A stretch of 64,000 nt of DNA from Epiperipatus broadwayi (GCA_028023455.1 JAQFVV010000013.1:6962188-7026187), one strand, 5' to 3'. Positions 13,080-24,905 are shown, counted from the first letter of the stretch. Notes: a model not told the origin generated them from the letters alone. Made by a program: numbers and translations.

Positions 13080-15219
13080 TATAACGATCCAAACGAAGTG
13101 GGAGATCGCATCGCACCGCACCGCACTACCAAGGGCGCCATCTAGGCATTTAAGCCTAGAAAAATTTATAAAGTAGGCAGATACGCACTGTTAGGATTCC
13201 ACTTTATTTACGTATTTAGATCGTTAGCCCATTGTCACTAGCTCAGCGGAGACGCAGAGATAAAAATCTATAAATCTTATATCTTAAATATAAAGAATAA
13301 AATAATAAAAGCCACTGCCAGAATTAACATAGAAAAATATTTATTTACGTACATATAAAATCATTCTAAATTCGAGGAATAAGTTTAACATTTAGATTTT
13401 TATCTTAATTTTTAATTTTACATTTAAAATAGCTTGCTATAATGTTTAATATTTATTTAGAGGGTCGGGTATGAATAGGATTACATAGGTCTGCATTTGA
13501 AAAGAAAGTATTCTTCCCTGATTTAACCTTAGGCAACAAATTTCACAATCAACTGGCGCCAATCCATCTGATACATTCATGTATTCAATGTAGCATGATA
13601 CGACAACACAAAATACTATATTGTCAGGAATGTACATCTGAACAATAAGTAGAAATAGAGAAGAGATTGATTCTCCACCAACAGGAATGTGACATCTGTT
13701 GGCAAGTAGATCAATAAACAAAAAAACTCCATAGGAATGGACTGCGGTCTTCTGCCGACTTAAAAACCCATCCATAGGCAAACAGAGGGTGTGTGGCGTA
13801 TATCTATAATCCTGCCCGTAGCGGACCTCATATTACATCTACTAATTACACAAATATATCCAATCCATTGAACCAATTCAACTACGAAATGAATAACCTA
13901 AGATTACCCTCCCTTTATATAACTTTACAAACTATATAGCCATTCACGCCCGACTTAATTTTAACATTTAAATACGTTCGCACAGATTTGTTTAAAAATG
14001 TTGGGTATAGATCGATTACACAGATTCCACGGTCAAAAACATTTCAAAATAAACATAAACGATCAAAATACAAAATTATTGATACCGACAATCGCAGAGG
14101 GAAACTTATAAGTAACCCAATAGTATTCACCATAAGATACTTGCGTTGTCACCAATAACTTAAAAGACATCCGAATAAATACATTTTAGATACTCACTGT
14201 AAGGTATCATTATTTATCGAATGTCTATATATTTTGATCAAATATGAAAACCAAAATATAATTAACCGCAAACGAATCCATGCAAGCGTCTATAGACAAC
14301 TTAAATGTAATGCATTTAATAATTTCTCCAATAAAATATTACTACACATAAAAATATTAAAAGGGAAATGATTCTTTTCACAATCGGGAAAGATATAAAA
14401 TTAACCATTATTAATTTGATTTAAACTTACAAAAAGTCAGATAAGAGTCCATTTTAAATAAGTCGGCTTGTTTATTAATTTGTTCAACTTGACGAAAGTT
14501 CTTGATTATTTAAAAAAAATTTTTAAGTTCATTGTTAACAGCTTACGGAAGAAGAGTCCAGGTTCTTGTTTTTCCACGGAGTCCTTGTTTGAAACCCGGT
14601 CAGATGTTCCGGAGGCAGCATTAGCTGGTTCCTTTCGGTATCACAATCCGTTCATTTTTTAAAATAGAGAGAGAGTGTGTGATATTGCGTCTCTATCACC
14701 ACTCTCAAAACAAACAGCTGGAACTGCCCAATACTCAATACCTCTCCTTTTTATATTATCCACAAGGATTCACTGAACAAAACGTCACTAATCTGTTTTT
14801 TCGTTATGGTCCAGGCCAAGGCTTAGTGCTTCCATTTGTCAAGCTAAAATCTCTTTCTTCTCTTATCTAACTTTCCATCTGACTTTTTAATTAAACAGCT
14901 TTTAGATAATTAATAAACAATCATTTCCTTTTATAGATTACAGGAATTAATTAATATCTGTTTTTATTTTAACTTACGTTATTTTTTTATTAAAATATTT
15001 TTATATTTCAATCTTGTATTTTTTTATTTAAAAAAAATACATTCAAATACCTTTTTTTTTTTGTTTATGAAAAAAAAATATTTTTAAAGTTTAACATCTG
15101 TGCGAATGTATACACGTTTAACAATGTTTTAATTTTAGCGTTTAGTTTTTTACTTTTATTTGCGAACTTTTAAGTTTTTATTTTAAATTAATGTAACGAC
15201 ATATTTATATATCGTTACA
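13080..15219. mobile_element. Family B element, copy B1
   Basis: A 2.14-kb repeat with termini TATAACGATC and ATCGTTACA, giving an imperfect ~9-bp inverted end. B2 has the same termini. The right end carries the palindrome TGTAACGACA...TCGTTACA (about 15,192-15,219). Both copies sit in (TA)n tracts, so a target duplication cannot be judged. Overlapping frames at 13,446-13,781 (minus, 111 codons) and the opposite strand are shared with B2, but no domain is recognisable. The class is unknown; the minus strand starts TGTAACG, as some LTRs do, but the other end is not CA. Confidence 0.65.
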
Positions 15220-15253
<34 letters not shown>

Positions 15254-15254
15254 A
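15220..15254. repeat. (TA)n(TG)n microsatellite
   Basis: A run of TA dinucleotides passes into TG dinucleotides immediately after the family B1 end. Confidence 0.9.
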
Positions 15255-16040
15255 TTAAATAATTCTACAATTTTATCTGTTATTGTGGTTATATTTACAC
15301 TATAATAATAATGAAATGTGAGGGGGAAATATATTCCTTATAAAAGAGGGAGGAAGGATGCAAATTTAGGTATGAGATTATATGTGTGAATATGATGTTT
15401 GAAACTTAGCTAAAATAGCATGATTTTAATGTAACAATTCATGTACATAAATTATGAATTCTTTATTTAACCTATCTATTAATGCTAAAGAAAAAAAATT
15501 TCTAGATAATTATTATTAGTGTTAGCACAGTGTTTATTATTTATCACAACAAAAAGCATTATTATGTGAGTTTTAGCCTGAGAAGTTGTAACTATGTGAT
15601 TTTTTTCATCATGCATTTGTCTTTAGTCAAAAAATGTACTTAGTTGCCAATTAAAAATCTTTATTTGAAATGTGATTTGAACCTGCTTTTATTTTAATGT
15701 GTGCTTGTGACATAAAAGTGTTTTCAAATTCTCATATTTCAAAAACAAAATTATATTTGGTTTTAAATTCAAACTATATATTATATACAGCACATATTTC
15801 TTATTGATGGAATAAATTAAGAATAGATCATTAATCATGATAGTTTGGGATCATCATCATTTGTTTATTTTTGTGTGCTTATGTCTTGGCAAAAAATATG
15901 ACAATTGTGTCTGTTTAAGATTATTAGATATTTTGAAGTAGACTTTAATTATCAGATCACTAAGATATATGTTTAAAGAATCATTTTATGTATTCGATTT
16001 TACTTCTTAGGGGAAAAAGAGTATTAATAATTTATAATTA

Positions 16041-16122
16041 GCCAACTTTTTGTTAGTTATGGCTAAAAACATGCTGGTTTGACATCGGCTTCCCTTCATT
16101 CAAATCCTGTCATTTTTAATGC
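16041..16122 (+). repeat. Possible tRNA-derived SINE fragment
   Basis: The box B-like ATTCAAATCCTG followed by TCATTTTTAATG parallels the 285-355 fragment. The upstream tRNA-like part is degenerate. Confidence 0.35.
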
Positions 16123-17382
16123 TACGGTAAAGATTTTACCGTCTTTTGAAAGGTTATAAAAAGTTCCGTAAGATGCTGCCCTCTCTTGAATTATTTTACA
16201 AGTAAAAAATCAATAAAACTCACAGTGAAGGTCTAACAAAAGAAAAAGGGCTGTCTTTTCTTGAATCTGATTGGCTGGTAAATTTTGACAACAAAGAAAA
16301 TGGTTGTCAATAACTAAATTTCTTTTCTTTCTTTCCAAATTGATAAACAAATGTTTTATACCATTTTAGAAGTATTTTTTGACAGATTACAAATTATTTT
16401 GATAAAATATGCTAAAAATAAAATTATTTTAGAAAAATAGTTAAGACTTTAGCAAAAATTATTTACTTTCCCGCAATGTAAAATTGGGAAAGAAATCACT
16501 GACGTCAGCAAAACTTTTTGGTTGGTGAGTAACGTTCATTTTAGATTTGCTGCTATCGAATATTTTTATAATTATAAATAAAAATTTATTTTTGAAAAAA
16601 CTTTCGTTCACTTTCATAACCTGACAAATTATTAATATACTTTTTACAAATGAAACTAAAGTGAATATAATATTAAAAGATGAATATATTTTGATGCTTG
16701 AGTTTGTGAATTGACCAATTAAAAGTTTAGACTTTTACCACACTCAGCCAATAAAATAATCAGCAAAAAAGAGGTTAAATGTGGTGGATCTTAAATTTTA
16801 TTTAGATAGAATGTGATTTGATTTTGAAAGAATCTTGATTATATCCTCATTGTCAGCCTCATATATATGTATTTTTCTTCTTCCTTAATTTTGTATGACA
16901 CAATTATATCTATTAAAAGTTACATTTTTATTAATCATTAATTCTAGTGAGACTTTTAAAATTAATTAGCTGCCATAATGTTATTGATTTGATTATGGAT
17001 AAGATCATCTGTCTTACTACCTAGATGATGGAGTAAATTATGAGAGATATTTCCTCATCTTATAATCTATTAATAATTATGGACAGTTTGGGTACTTGAT
17101 AGTATCCCTTTCAGAGATAGTGCTATGATATTTAGCTATTGTGAAGAATAAAGAAATTATTTTATATGCAGTGTAAATAATGCATGGTTCAAACCCTGTT
17201 CTCTTACAATATAATATTGAAACAGTCATTTTACAATACCTAAAGTTAAATTAGTTGAAGATAGAGAAAAATAGGATTAACAAAAGTCATTAAAAATTTG
17301 GAAAAGAAAGAAAATTAATTAAATAGAAATAGTTAAATTATTGGATGATAATTTCAAACTCAGATGTAGACACTATAGTAAA

Positions 17383-17452
17383 TTATGTTCACTTCAAAAT
17401 GAATATATATATATATATATATATATATTCATTTTGAAGTGAAGTGAACATA

Positions 17453-17488
<36 letters not shown>
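17383..17488. repeat. (TA)n tracts with a hairpin
   Basis: TGTTCACTTCAAAATGAATA, a TA run, then the inverse (TATTCATTTTGAAGTGAA) make a stem with a TA-rich loop, followed by a second (TA)n tract to about 17,488. Confidence 0.85.
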
Positions 17489-17492
<4 letters not shown>

Positions 17493-18295
17493 TCTGGAAT
17501 AAACTCTACAATATTCAAAATATCAATATATAAAAATAAATAATAGCTACAGCTACTTTACAAAATATCTGCCATCCTGATAGCATTTATAATTAAAATT
17601 TAAAATTAAAAAAAAAAAATTATTGAAATCACACAACATTATTGTTCCCATATAAATGACCAACTTTCCATAATTTATATATATTAGTGCATTTATATTA
17701 TCTTAATACTGGTAGATTAATTATTAATGGAAAGACGTTGATAAAACCAACAAATGTAATATTATATACAAAAGGATTATGTATATGGATCCAGTTACTT
17801 TGGCGAATCAAAATATGCATCAAATAAGATAATTTGTGAACATGAACTTTTGTATAATAATTAACAATATTCTGGGTCCAGATTTAAATTTGTATTTGCA
17901 GAACATTCAGTTATTTATAATGGACAGTTTGGCTTTGTGAAAGACATTGGAAGAATATAAAGATTAAAGGGATATATTTCATAAATATATCAGATAATTT
18001 ATTAAATAAACAATATAATTATATTAATATATATATATATAAACTATGGCCAGTTGACCATTAACATGGAAATGACAGTGTTGTATGACTGATAAAGAAA
18101 TAAGCAAATTTTAACTGTAAATGCTACTCAGGATGGGAGACATGCTGCAAGTTGGCTAAAGCTCTTATTTATTTTTATACATTGTTATTTTTAATTTTGC
18201 AGCATTTATTCAAGAGATTTTTATTTATTACGTTTATTTATCTATATAAATATGTAATAATTAATAATATGATGATTACATATATATATATATAT

Positions 18296-18856
18296 ATATA
18301 TATGAAAAACAAAAAAACACAAATTAAAAACTTGCTAACACTTGTATTTATGACAATAGATGGCGTTCTACCAAAAACACCATCAAGCGTAGTTTTTTGT
18401 TTACATAAACATCAGAGCAAGCATTCACTATCTCTAACTTTAATTTCCACCTTCAGATCATGATTTCAAGCTATTTGCTATCGTCAGTGAAGGACAGGAA
18501 TAAGAAAATAGATCTGAACACAAACTCTGAGTGTTTATGAAACAGTTTCTATTCAGCTTGCAAGCATGAATCTTTTAGACATGTAATAAGCCAGATAGCT
18601 ACATGGGTCTGATCTCAGTTCAGCATCACCACATAGTAGAAGCCTCTGAAATATATATCATTGCAAGAAAGACCTCAAAGGTACATTTATGAAAAACAAA
18701 AAAACACAAGTTAAAAACTTGCTAACGCTTGTATTTATGACAATAGATGGCATTCTACCAAAAACACCATCAAGCATAGTTTTTTGTTTACATAAACATC
18801 AGAGCAAGCATTCACTATCTCTAACTTTAATTTCCACCTTCAGATCATGATTTCAA
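18296..18856 (-). mobile_element. Hammerhead repeat (retrozyme-like), minus-strand units
   Basis: About 1.4 units of a ~387-base repeat oriented on the minus strand. Equivalent points (the ribozyme cleavage base) lie at 18,456 and 18,843, exactly 387 bases apart. The outer edge abuts a (TA)n tract at about 18,278-18,302. The repeat has no reverse transcriptase, endonuclease or other coding frame; the 103-residue frame at 18,152-18,463 is spurious. It contains one complete hammerhead and one cut in half at the inversion point. Confidence 0.8.
18450..18493 (-). ncRNA. Type I hammerhead ribozyme A
   Basis: Read on the minus strand: stem I strand CCTTCA, core CTGACGA, a short stem II (AGC, loop AAATA, GCT), core GAA, the palindrome ATCATGAT forming stem III with a CAUG loop, cleavage base C, and stem I closing strand TGAAGG. 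Core residues C3 U4 G5 A6 G8 A9, G12 A13 A14 and C17 and the A15.1-U16.1 pair are present. The base next to the core in stem II is U-U, where G-C is usual. The very short palindromic stem III is typical of hammerheads in Penelope-like elements and retrozymes, which act best as dimers. Confidence 0.8.
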
Positions 18857-18881
18857 ATAGCTTGAAATCATGATCTGAAGG
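18837..18881. other. Inversion junction inside a hammerhead
   Basis: Minus-strand and plus-strand repeat units meet head to head here. Each side keeps the stem III palindrome, GAAA and stem I closing strand (TGAAGG), but the CTGANGA core half is missing. The centre reads TTTCAAATAGCTTGAAA, so the joint falls inside stem II. Confidence 0.8.
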
Positions 18882-19224
18882 TGGAAATTAAAGTTAGAGA
18901 TAGTGAATGCTTGCTCTGACATTTATGTAAACAAAAAACTAAGCTTGATGGTGTTTTTGGTAGAACGCCATCTATTGTCATAAATAAAAGCATTAGCAAG
19001 TTTTTAACTTGTGTTTTTTGTGAGGTCTTTCTTGCAATGATATATATTGCAGAGGCTTCTACTATGTGGTGATGCTGAACTGAGATCAGACCCATGTAGC
19101 TATCTGGCTTGCTATGCTGAGTTTGAAGACATTATGTGTCTAAAAGATTCACGCTTGCAAGCTGAATAGAAACTGTTTCATAAATGCCCAGAGTTTGTGT
19201 TTAGATCTATTTTCTTATTCCTGT

Positions 19225-19268
19225 CCTTCACTGACGATAGCAAATAGCTTGAAATCATGATCTGAAGG
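19225..19268 (+). ncRNA. Type I hammerhead ribozyme C
   Basis: CCTTCA (19,225-19,230), CTGACGA (19,231-19,237), stem II AGC-AAATA-GCT, GAA (19,251-19,253), ATCATGAT, cleavage base C at 19,262, TGAAGG (19,263-19,268). Stem I is six perfect pairs. All invariant core positions are met. This is the same sequence as ribozyme A on the other strand. Confidence 0.82.
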
Positions 19269-19631
19269 TGGAAATTAAAGTTAGAGATAGTGAATGCTTG
19301 CTCTGATGTTTATGTAAACAAAAAACTACGCTTGATGGTGTTTTTGGTAGAATGCCATCTATTGTCATAAATACAAGCGTTAGCAAGTTTTTAACTTGTG
19401 TTTTTTTGTTTTTCATAAATGTACCTTTGAGGTCTTTCTTGCAATGATATATATTGCAGAGGCTTCTACTATGTGGTGATGCTGAACTGAGATCAGACCC
19501 ATGTAGCTATCTGGCTTGTTATGCTGAGTTTGAAGACATTACGTGTCTAAATGATTCACACTTGCAAGCTGAAAAGAAACTGTTTCATAAACACTCAAAG
19601 TTTGTGTTTAGATCTATTTTCTTATTCCTGT

Positions 19632-19675
19632 CCTTCACTGATGATAGTAAATAGCTTGAAATCATGATCTGAAGG
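19632..19675 (+). ncRNA. Type I hammerhead ribozyme D
   Basis: CCTTCA (19,632-19,637), CTGATGA (19,638-19,644), then TAGTAAATAGCTT, GAA, ATCATGAT, cleavage base C at 19,669, TGAAGG (19,670-19,675). The core differs from C only at the unconstrained position 7 (U for C). Stem II is weaker because AGC has become AGT, so this copy may be less active. Confidence 0.75.
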
Positions 19676-19869
19676 TGGAAATTAAAGTTAGAGATAGTGA
19701 ATGCTTGCTCTGATGTTTATATAAACAAAAAACTACACTTGACGGTGTTTTTGGTAGAACATCATCTATTGTCATATATATATATATTGTATTGGAATGG
19801 AGTATTGAAATTGGAAGGAAAACAAGTTTGAACTGGGTGATGGCAAAACATCATCACCCCAAATAAATA

Positions 19870-20443
19870 CAAAATCTCTGAGAGATAAGCCAGTCACTAT
19901 AAATCCACCAGCACTACAATTTAAAAAATAAGTACAAGCAATTATAAGTAATACTCAAAATACCATTCATCATCTTGAATGATTCACAATATAATAAATC
20001 AGTATAAATCAATACAATAAATCAACAGTCAACCTTGTGACTGGATTAGAAATGGGTCTTCTGTAGACCAGGCTAACTATTGAGCCTTTTCCACCTTGGG
20101 CAATTTTTTAAATGTAACTTGGATGCACCAGTGTAGTGCCCATCTATTAGAATACACAATAATCATAAACAAAACAATAATGCTGGGAGATAAAAACATG
20201 CTGATCATCAAGCCATTTGTAGTGGCCAACTATAAACTAAAGTTTTTAACAAGACTGAACTAAAATAAAATATAGTGCTTGGGCTTTAAAGAGTATCCTC
20301 TTTTGTGCCAACCAGGATGATGATTGATCATCTCTGAATGCCCCAAAGCACTAAATACACATTCCCATTTAGATATTCATCCCATGCTCGAATCTAGCTC
20401 AGAGAACATAAGCTCTATTACTGTATGTGACCAAGAGATGATG
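19870..20443 (-). repeat. Family E repeat, inverted copy
   Basis: Its reverse complement matches 45,839-46,413 along its length: CATCTCTTGGTCACA-like start, GAGCTAGATTC, TCTTTAAAGCCCA, TCCCAGCATTATTG, GCCTGGTCTA, GTGACTGGATT/AGTTACCAGATT, GTAGTGCTGG and CTCTCAGAG in the same order. Moderately diverged. No coding frame seen. The TCGAATCTAGC motif hints at a pol III box B on the minus strand, but this is weak. Confidence 0.65.
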
Positions 20444-22175
20444 GAAACAATTTTAACAATTAAATATAAGTTTATTAATAACAAAAAAATAAATGATATT
20501 TAAGGTCTTATAGGATAAGGCTCTGATTTTGAATAATACCCAATAATAAAAGTCATCACAGTATGATGTACAAGATTACTACAAAATTCAAGTTATTACA
20601 TCAATTGCATTATTTCTTAATGGGTATCTATAAACACATACATATATTGGTACACAGACATGCGTTTTATAATATATGATGAAAACATTTCAATTAAACA
20701 TAAAATAATTATTAAAGAATGATTAAATTTTACATATGTGTTATAATTGACAATATATGCAGACATACATGTGCGTGCATGAAATAACATATTTGACTTA
20801 ACCTACAATAATACATGATTAAGCTTTTAAATTCTATTTTAAAGAATACAGATCCTTAAGCTAGGTTGCTAAAACGGGTACCTAGAATTGCACAGATTGA
20901 CAAATTTAATTTTATCAAACAATAAATAGTAATTTTTATAATTAATAATTCCCTTTTGAATATACATAAAATTTACATATTTAATCAATGTTAAAAAAAT
21001 TACGTTATCAAATTCTATTACAGCTTTCTTTATGCGTTTTTTTTTTAAAGTATAGTCAATTTTTGAGAGATTAGAAAGCTTTTTATCAGGTTATCCCTTA
21101 ACTAATTATAAACATCTTTAATTTTAAAAATATAGATTTAAAATGTCTTCCCAAATGAATTATTTAAAAACAACTCACTTTTGTATACACATTCATCTGT
21201 GCTTCTCTTTGCATATGTAGACACAACAGCATAGGTATAACTACTTCTTTATTCAGCTGGTGTTTCTCTTGGGCAAGTTGTTTTTGGTCTATCCAGACAA
21301 TTGTCATTATCAGGTAAAAGTACATAATTCAGGTATGCTTGGATTTTTTTGCTTTTGTAGTCAGTTCCACTTATACTTGGATTTTGTAAGCTTCAGGTCA
21401 GCAAGCTGTTATTCCAGAACACTTTTAAGGCTATGAATTACAAAGAATCTTGATCCTTTTTCTCCATGTGAATTCAAACTCCATTATTGAACTGAATAGC
21501 AGCACTTCCTTGCATTCTTACATCCTCATGGCAGTTCTTTTGATAATTATTCTAGTCATCTTTGGAGCTAGCTTTGCTGTGGCCATTTTTTGCTATAGTT
21601 ACCCACTCTTCACAAAATATTTTAGCCAACTTTACAGCTAGCTCTTCTGCTAACTCTTACAAAACTTCCAGCAAAAATTAACTGATATTTTTGTATCAGT
21701 CTTTTATAACCTTGGTTAGGTGAGGTGACAAAAACACAGTGGCTGTTTTAATCTGTCTAATCCATTTGAAAACAAGCTGGCAATTTCTGTCAAAGTGTGA
21801 TTTTCATGTTTTTACTTTAATCTTTGGAATTTGTCCAAAGGTGTGATAATCTTTTAAAATTTTTAATATACAAATATTTTTAACTAAGTAGTAGAAATGC
21901 AAATAAGCATTAATTAAAAAAGATATTTTATACAAATATTAATTAATATATTTTAAAAAATAAATTATGCTTTTTTTTTGTTAATTTCAAAATCAGAATT
22001 ACAAATATTATTTATCAGACCATTTTAAAAGTTTAATCCATAACAAAATTTTACTTATCTATGAAAATTTATGTCTGTGCTTATTTCTACTTTTCCTTTC
22101 AACTTTATATATATTTATGCAAACACACTATAATGTGTCTATGTAACCCAACTAGTTACAATATATATGGGTGTG
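20444..22175. other. AT-rich stretch with a less AT-rich centre
   Basis: No gene is proved. Part of 21,180-21,830 is less AT-rich and includes a 63-codon frame (21,450-21,641) with a hydrophobic run (about residues 26-48) that could mimic a membrane segment. I see no supporting family signature, splice pattern or second copy. Confidence 0.5.
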
Positions 22176-22319
22176 TAATATTGTGGAAGGAAACTAGTCT
22201 TCACACATACACTATAGAATTGACATGTACCCTGAATTAATTTTTTGACATTTATTGATGGGGTAGCATGGTCAATTCTATAGAAAATATATAAAGATTA
22301 GTTTTCTTTCACAATATTA
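22176..22319. mobile_element. Short foldback element (MITE-like), 144 bp
   Basis: Arms pair as TAATATTGTGGAAGGAAACT with the complement of AGTTTTCTTTCACAATATTA, and CTATAGAATTGACATG with the complement of CATGGTCAATTCTATAG. The short centre contains TTGACATTTATTG. No coding capacity. Confidence 0.75.
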
Positions 22320-23564
22320 CCTATATGAATTTATATTTATTATCTAAGTAATACATTTGGATTGTTACAATTGACTATTTGTTAGTTGGCTTGTAGAACA
22401 GGATTATATTTGCCATTTAATTAGGTTTATTTAAACTTCTTTGAATTATTAATCTCACTCTCTTTAATCAAGTTGCAATCTTTATTGTCTATATAAACAT
22501 GTAAAAAGAGTGTGCCTTGATTACTGATTCAGATTGTTGATTGTTATTGATACTATTATTGTTTAAAGGTATTGACTGCTTTCATGTATGAATTTATATG
22601 TATAAATGTGTCACATATATAAATAACGTATACATATATTAAATAATTTAGTTTTAATTTAAATAAATTTTGTTTAAAATTAAATATTTTTTTAAAAATA
22701 AAATCCAATTAGCACTTTTAATTCAACAGTTCATAAAAAATTTAGATGAATTAAAAGCAAGTCTCATTTCTATTTTTTATTTTTAAAGTAATTTTTTATT
22801 TTAAAAAATTAGAAAATGTTTATAAAATGTAAAACAAGGAAAGCTTTTGTTCTTCTTTAATCTGACAAGAATCTAAAAGAAGAAAATGTTAATAAAACAG
22901 AAATAAAGGTCAGAAGTATCTGGTTTGTTGTTTATAAATGGCTAATACTTTCTGAATATTTATAATTTCTTTGTTTGCTTATTTTGAATTAGTTATTAAT
23001 GCATTAAACGTATATTTTTGTAACAAAATTTTCATTGGATTATATTATAAGTGTTAAAGCAATAGTTGAGAATATGCATTTAGTGCATCAATAAAAGCTG
23101 AAAGCATCAGCAAGAAAAACATCTCTGGTCTATATTGCAGCAAAGGTTTAATCAAAAATGTGTTTATTTATCCATGCAATGGCTGAATAGATAATTTAAA
23201 ATTTCTCCATGACTGATAACTTTCATCAATCAAATAACCATAACATTTTACATTTTCACTTCATACAATCAGAATACATAACCTTGATTTCAAAGTACTA
23301 TAGCATATTAAAGCTAGCTATTTGAATAAGTCTATCTAGATTTTGCTTGCAAATTAATAATTCACATCAAATTGTTAAAAAAAGTCTCTAATCTCATAGA
23401 TCATATTATGATATCAATACTTCAATCTTGTGAAAGTTAGGGAATTTTAGCAGTGAATAAAACATTTATTTCAATAATTATGTAAAAATATTGAAAGTAT
23501 GCATTTTCAATCTCTAAACATCACATGATTGTCATTTCTTATGCTTGCTCAAGTGACTTTTAAA
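22320..23564. other. AT-rich non-coding stretch
   Basis: No gene, RNA or clear repeat recognised. Confidence 0.55.
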
Positions 23565-23950
23565 CAGAAAAAACTCTCCATACAGTAGTGCCATTCAGTG
23601 CAAGCCAGAGTAATCAATGGATGGAAGAAAGTTTGTGTATAAAATCCCTATCTATATTCACTACTTGCTTGAATTGAAAATAATATTCTTATGTTTTCAA
23701 TCTTAGACTCATAGTTTTGTAGTTAAGTTTAGATAAAAGATGGCTGATGGAGAGTTGCATTAGATTCTAAGATCTAGGTGTAGTGCACTCAGATCCAAGA
23801 CTCCTCACTGATGAAAGCCACAATTTAGAAACTAGTTTGAGGATATCAGATGAGTATGCACTAGATAGAGATTTTATGCACAAACCTTCTTGCAGCCATT
23901 GATTATTCTGGCTTGCATTAAGTGGCACTGCTGTATGGAAAGTTTTTCTT
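23565..23950. mobile_element. Foldback element, ~386 bp
   Basis: Left arm GAAAAAACTCTCCATACAGT and following bases pairs with the right arm ACTGCTGTATGGAAAGTTTT. The pairing extends through GCAAGCCAGAGTAATCAATGG to ATAAAATCCCTATCTA. A related ~50-base segment occurs inside family G near 9695-9765. The minus-strand frame at 23,767-23,958 is an artefact of the arm. Confidence 0.75.
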
Positions 23951-24812
23951 ATTTTCAATCTCTGTTCAATTTCTCAAACTTTAAAAGAAATAATATTTCA
24001 TAAGTATAATCAATTGTTACTTCTTTTCTTTTTATGATAAAAATTTGGTACTATTTAGACAGACACTCTGCATAACAGGCTTGAATATTATATACCAGGT
24101 AAGCCACCAAAATCATAATAAAAATGTTAATTAATAATATTAACATTTTTAAAATAAACACATCTGACAAAATTTTATATCAAACTAATGTGAACATAAT
24201 TTTAATTTGCAAGGCATAATTTTATTTTTTAAAAAAAGCAAAATAAATTGTGGGATGTAATTTTAATAATTAATACATAATTTTATTTTGTAAAAAAAGA
24301 AACAATACAAACTAATGTGATTGTAATTTTAAAATTTTTTATGTCATTTCATAAAACAAAATCTATACAAATATGTTCAAAACAAACAAAATAGTGATGA
24401 ATGTTTTTATTAATTAATATTAACATATAATGTACAAACTAAAGGAAACCAGAAAATCATTTTAAAATTTAAAGTATAATTTTATAACAAAAAATATATA
24501 TGCAGATCACTTTATTGATAGCAGAAAGTTGTGTGAACATCTTTGAGGAATTCTGCTAAAAGATTTTCATTGTTTCTGTTATTTTTGAAATGTGGTTCAA
24601 ATGAGATCTTTTACCTGGTGATTAATATGTTATCATTAATCTCTAGATGACAGTATATGTATTGAACTTTGCTAAAAGATGACTTCCATTATTTTCTTTT
24701 ATCTAAATAAGAATAGTTGCAATAATAGTTTGTTTTGAAAATTATTTGTTCTTGAAAACGAATTGACAACCAGCAACAAATAGTTCAAATTGTTTTTTTT
24801 TCCTATATCATA
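23951..24812. other. AT-rich non-coding stretch
   Basis: No gene, RNA or clear repeat recognised. Confidence 0.55.
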
Positions 24813-24905
24813 GCATTGGCTGGGAGGCGAACCCACAACAACTGTCTGCAAGCAACTGCTTGCTTGCAAGGTGGTTGCGCTGACCTCTCGGCTAACAACA
24901 CTTGA
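24813..24905 (-). repeat. tRNA-derived SINE, 5' region
   Basis: On the minus strand: TTGTTAGCCGAGAGGTCAGC (box A-like), an anticodon-arm-like segment with CTTGCAA, then GTGGGTTCGCCTCCC (box B). Same family as 11,021-11,118. The best-preserved SINE head in the window. Confidence 0.65.

Larger units (their letters stand above)
15255..18295. other. AT-rich non-coding stretch
   Basis: No gene recognised. It includes a SINE-like fragment near 16,041 and a TA-rich hairpin near 17,383. The rest is AT-rich with no visible domain or long repeat. Confidence 0.6.
18857..19776 (+). mobile_element. Hammerhead repeat (retrozyme-like), plus-strand tandem
   Basis: About 2.3 head-to-tail units on the plus strand. 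Cleavage-site bases lie at 18,875, 19,262 and 19,669, giving unit lengths of 387 and 407; the shorter unit lacks ~20 bases near 19,020 (GTTTTTCATAAATGTACCTT). The far end stops inside a unit at CATCTATTGTCA and abuts (TA)n. No coding capacity was found; the 66-residue frame at 19,454-19,654 lies inside the repeat. Tandem units with a hammerhead in each match metazoan retrozymes or terminal repeats of Penelope-like elements. Confidence 0.8.

Noticed and set aside
13080-15219. Solo LTR interpretation of family B (minus strand begins TGTAACG)
   Set aside because: The other end reads TCGTTATA and not CA in both copies, there is no primer-binding site or polypurine tract, and no clear target duplication. 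Left as unclassified.
21450-21641. A 63-codon frame with a membrane-like hydrophobic run
   Set aside because: No family signature, no paralogue and no supporting splice sites; the context is non-coding.
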